Shown: one piece after another, positions 6,491 through 6,496 of the stretch
Layout of the letters: each line of letters begins with the position of its first letter
How positions within the stretch are numbered: the stretch's first letter is position 1
The notes under the pieces: generated by a model
Databases searched by the model: none
What the model saw: only the letters and a program-made list of their open reading frames with translations
What the model was told of the DNA's origin: nothing
Origin: Anaerosoma sp034007245
GTDB lineage: Bacteria > Actinomycetota > Coriobacteriia > Anaerosomatales > Anaerosomataceae
Assembly: GCA_034007245.1 (NCBI GenBank)
Contig: JAVERH010000125.1
Span: 1-6,496, forward strand
Length of the DNA stretch: 6,496 nucleotides
Reading direction: 5' to 3'
Position numbers and translations under genes: made by a program

Positions 6491-6496
6491 AGACTC

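Overview
The window is G+C-rich, gene-dense bacterial DNA. It holds four complete protein genes, one truncated protein gene and one initiator tRNA. A bacterial V/A-type ATPase subunit, a PASTA membrane protein with an N-terminal zinc ribbon, and a coiled-coil NlpC/P60 secreted hydrolase together suggest a Gram-positive, probably anaerobic actinobacterium such as a member of Coriobacteriia or a related lineage. That placement is inference; no taxonomic marker such as rRNA is present.

Layout from left to right: (1) positions 1-611, plus strand, the 3' part of the V/A-type ATPase subunit D gene, probably the end of an ATPase operon lying left of the window. (2) 624-1733, minus strand, convergent with it across only 12 bases, a membrane protein made of a zinc ribbon, one transmembrane helix and four PASTA repeats. 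(3) 1734-2076, a non-coding stretch with three consecutive inverted repeats, the last one terminator-like. (4) 2077-4856, minus strand, tldE and tldD, whose reading frames overlap at ATGA. (5) 4900-6102, minus strand, an exported coiled-coil NlpC/P60 peptidoglycan hydrolase, 43 bases upstream of tldD and probably in the same transcript. (6) 6103-6414, a non-coding stretch with a perfect 16-bp palindrome, two tandem heptamers and a tRNA promoter. (7) 6415-6490, plus strand, initiator tRNA-Met with encoded CCA.

The minus-strand genes nlpC/p60-tldD-tldE look like one transcription unit ending at the hairpins near 2000. TldD and TldE form a known heterodimeric metalloprotease. The NlpC/P60 protein acts outside the membrane, and the PASTA protein is probably a wall-sensing or wall-associated membrane protein. 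I see no mobile element, CRISPR array, phage gene or defence cassette. The most unexplained parts are non-coding: the triple-hairpin region at 1918-2038 and the palindrome at 6316-6331.
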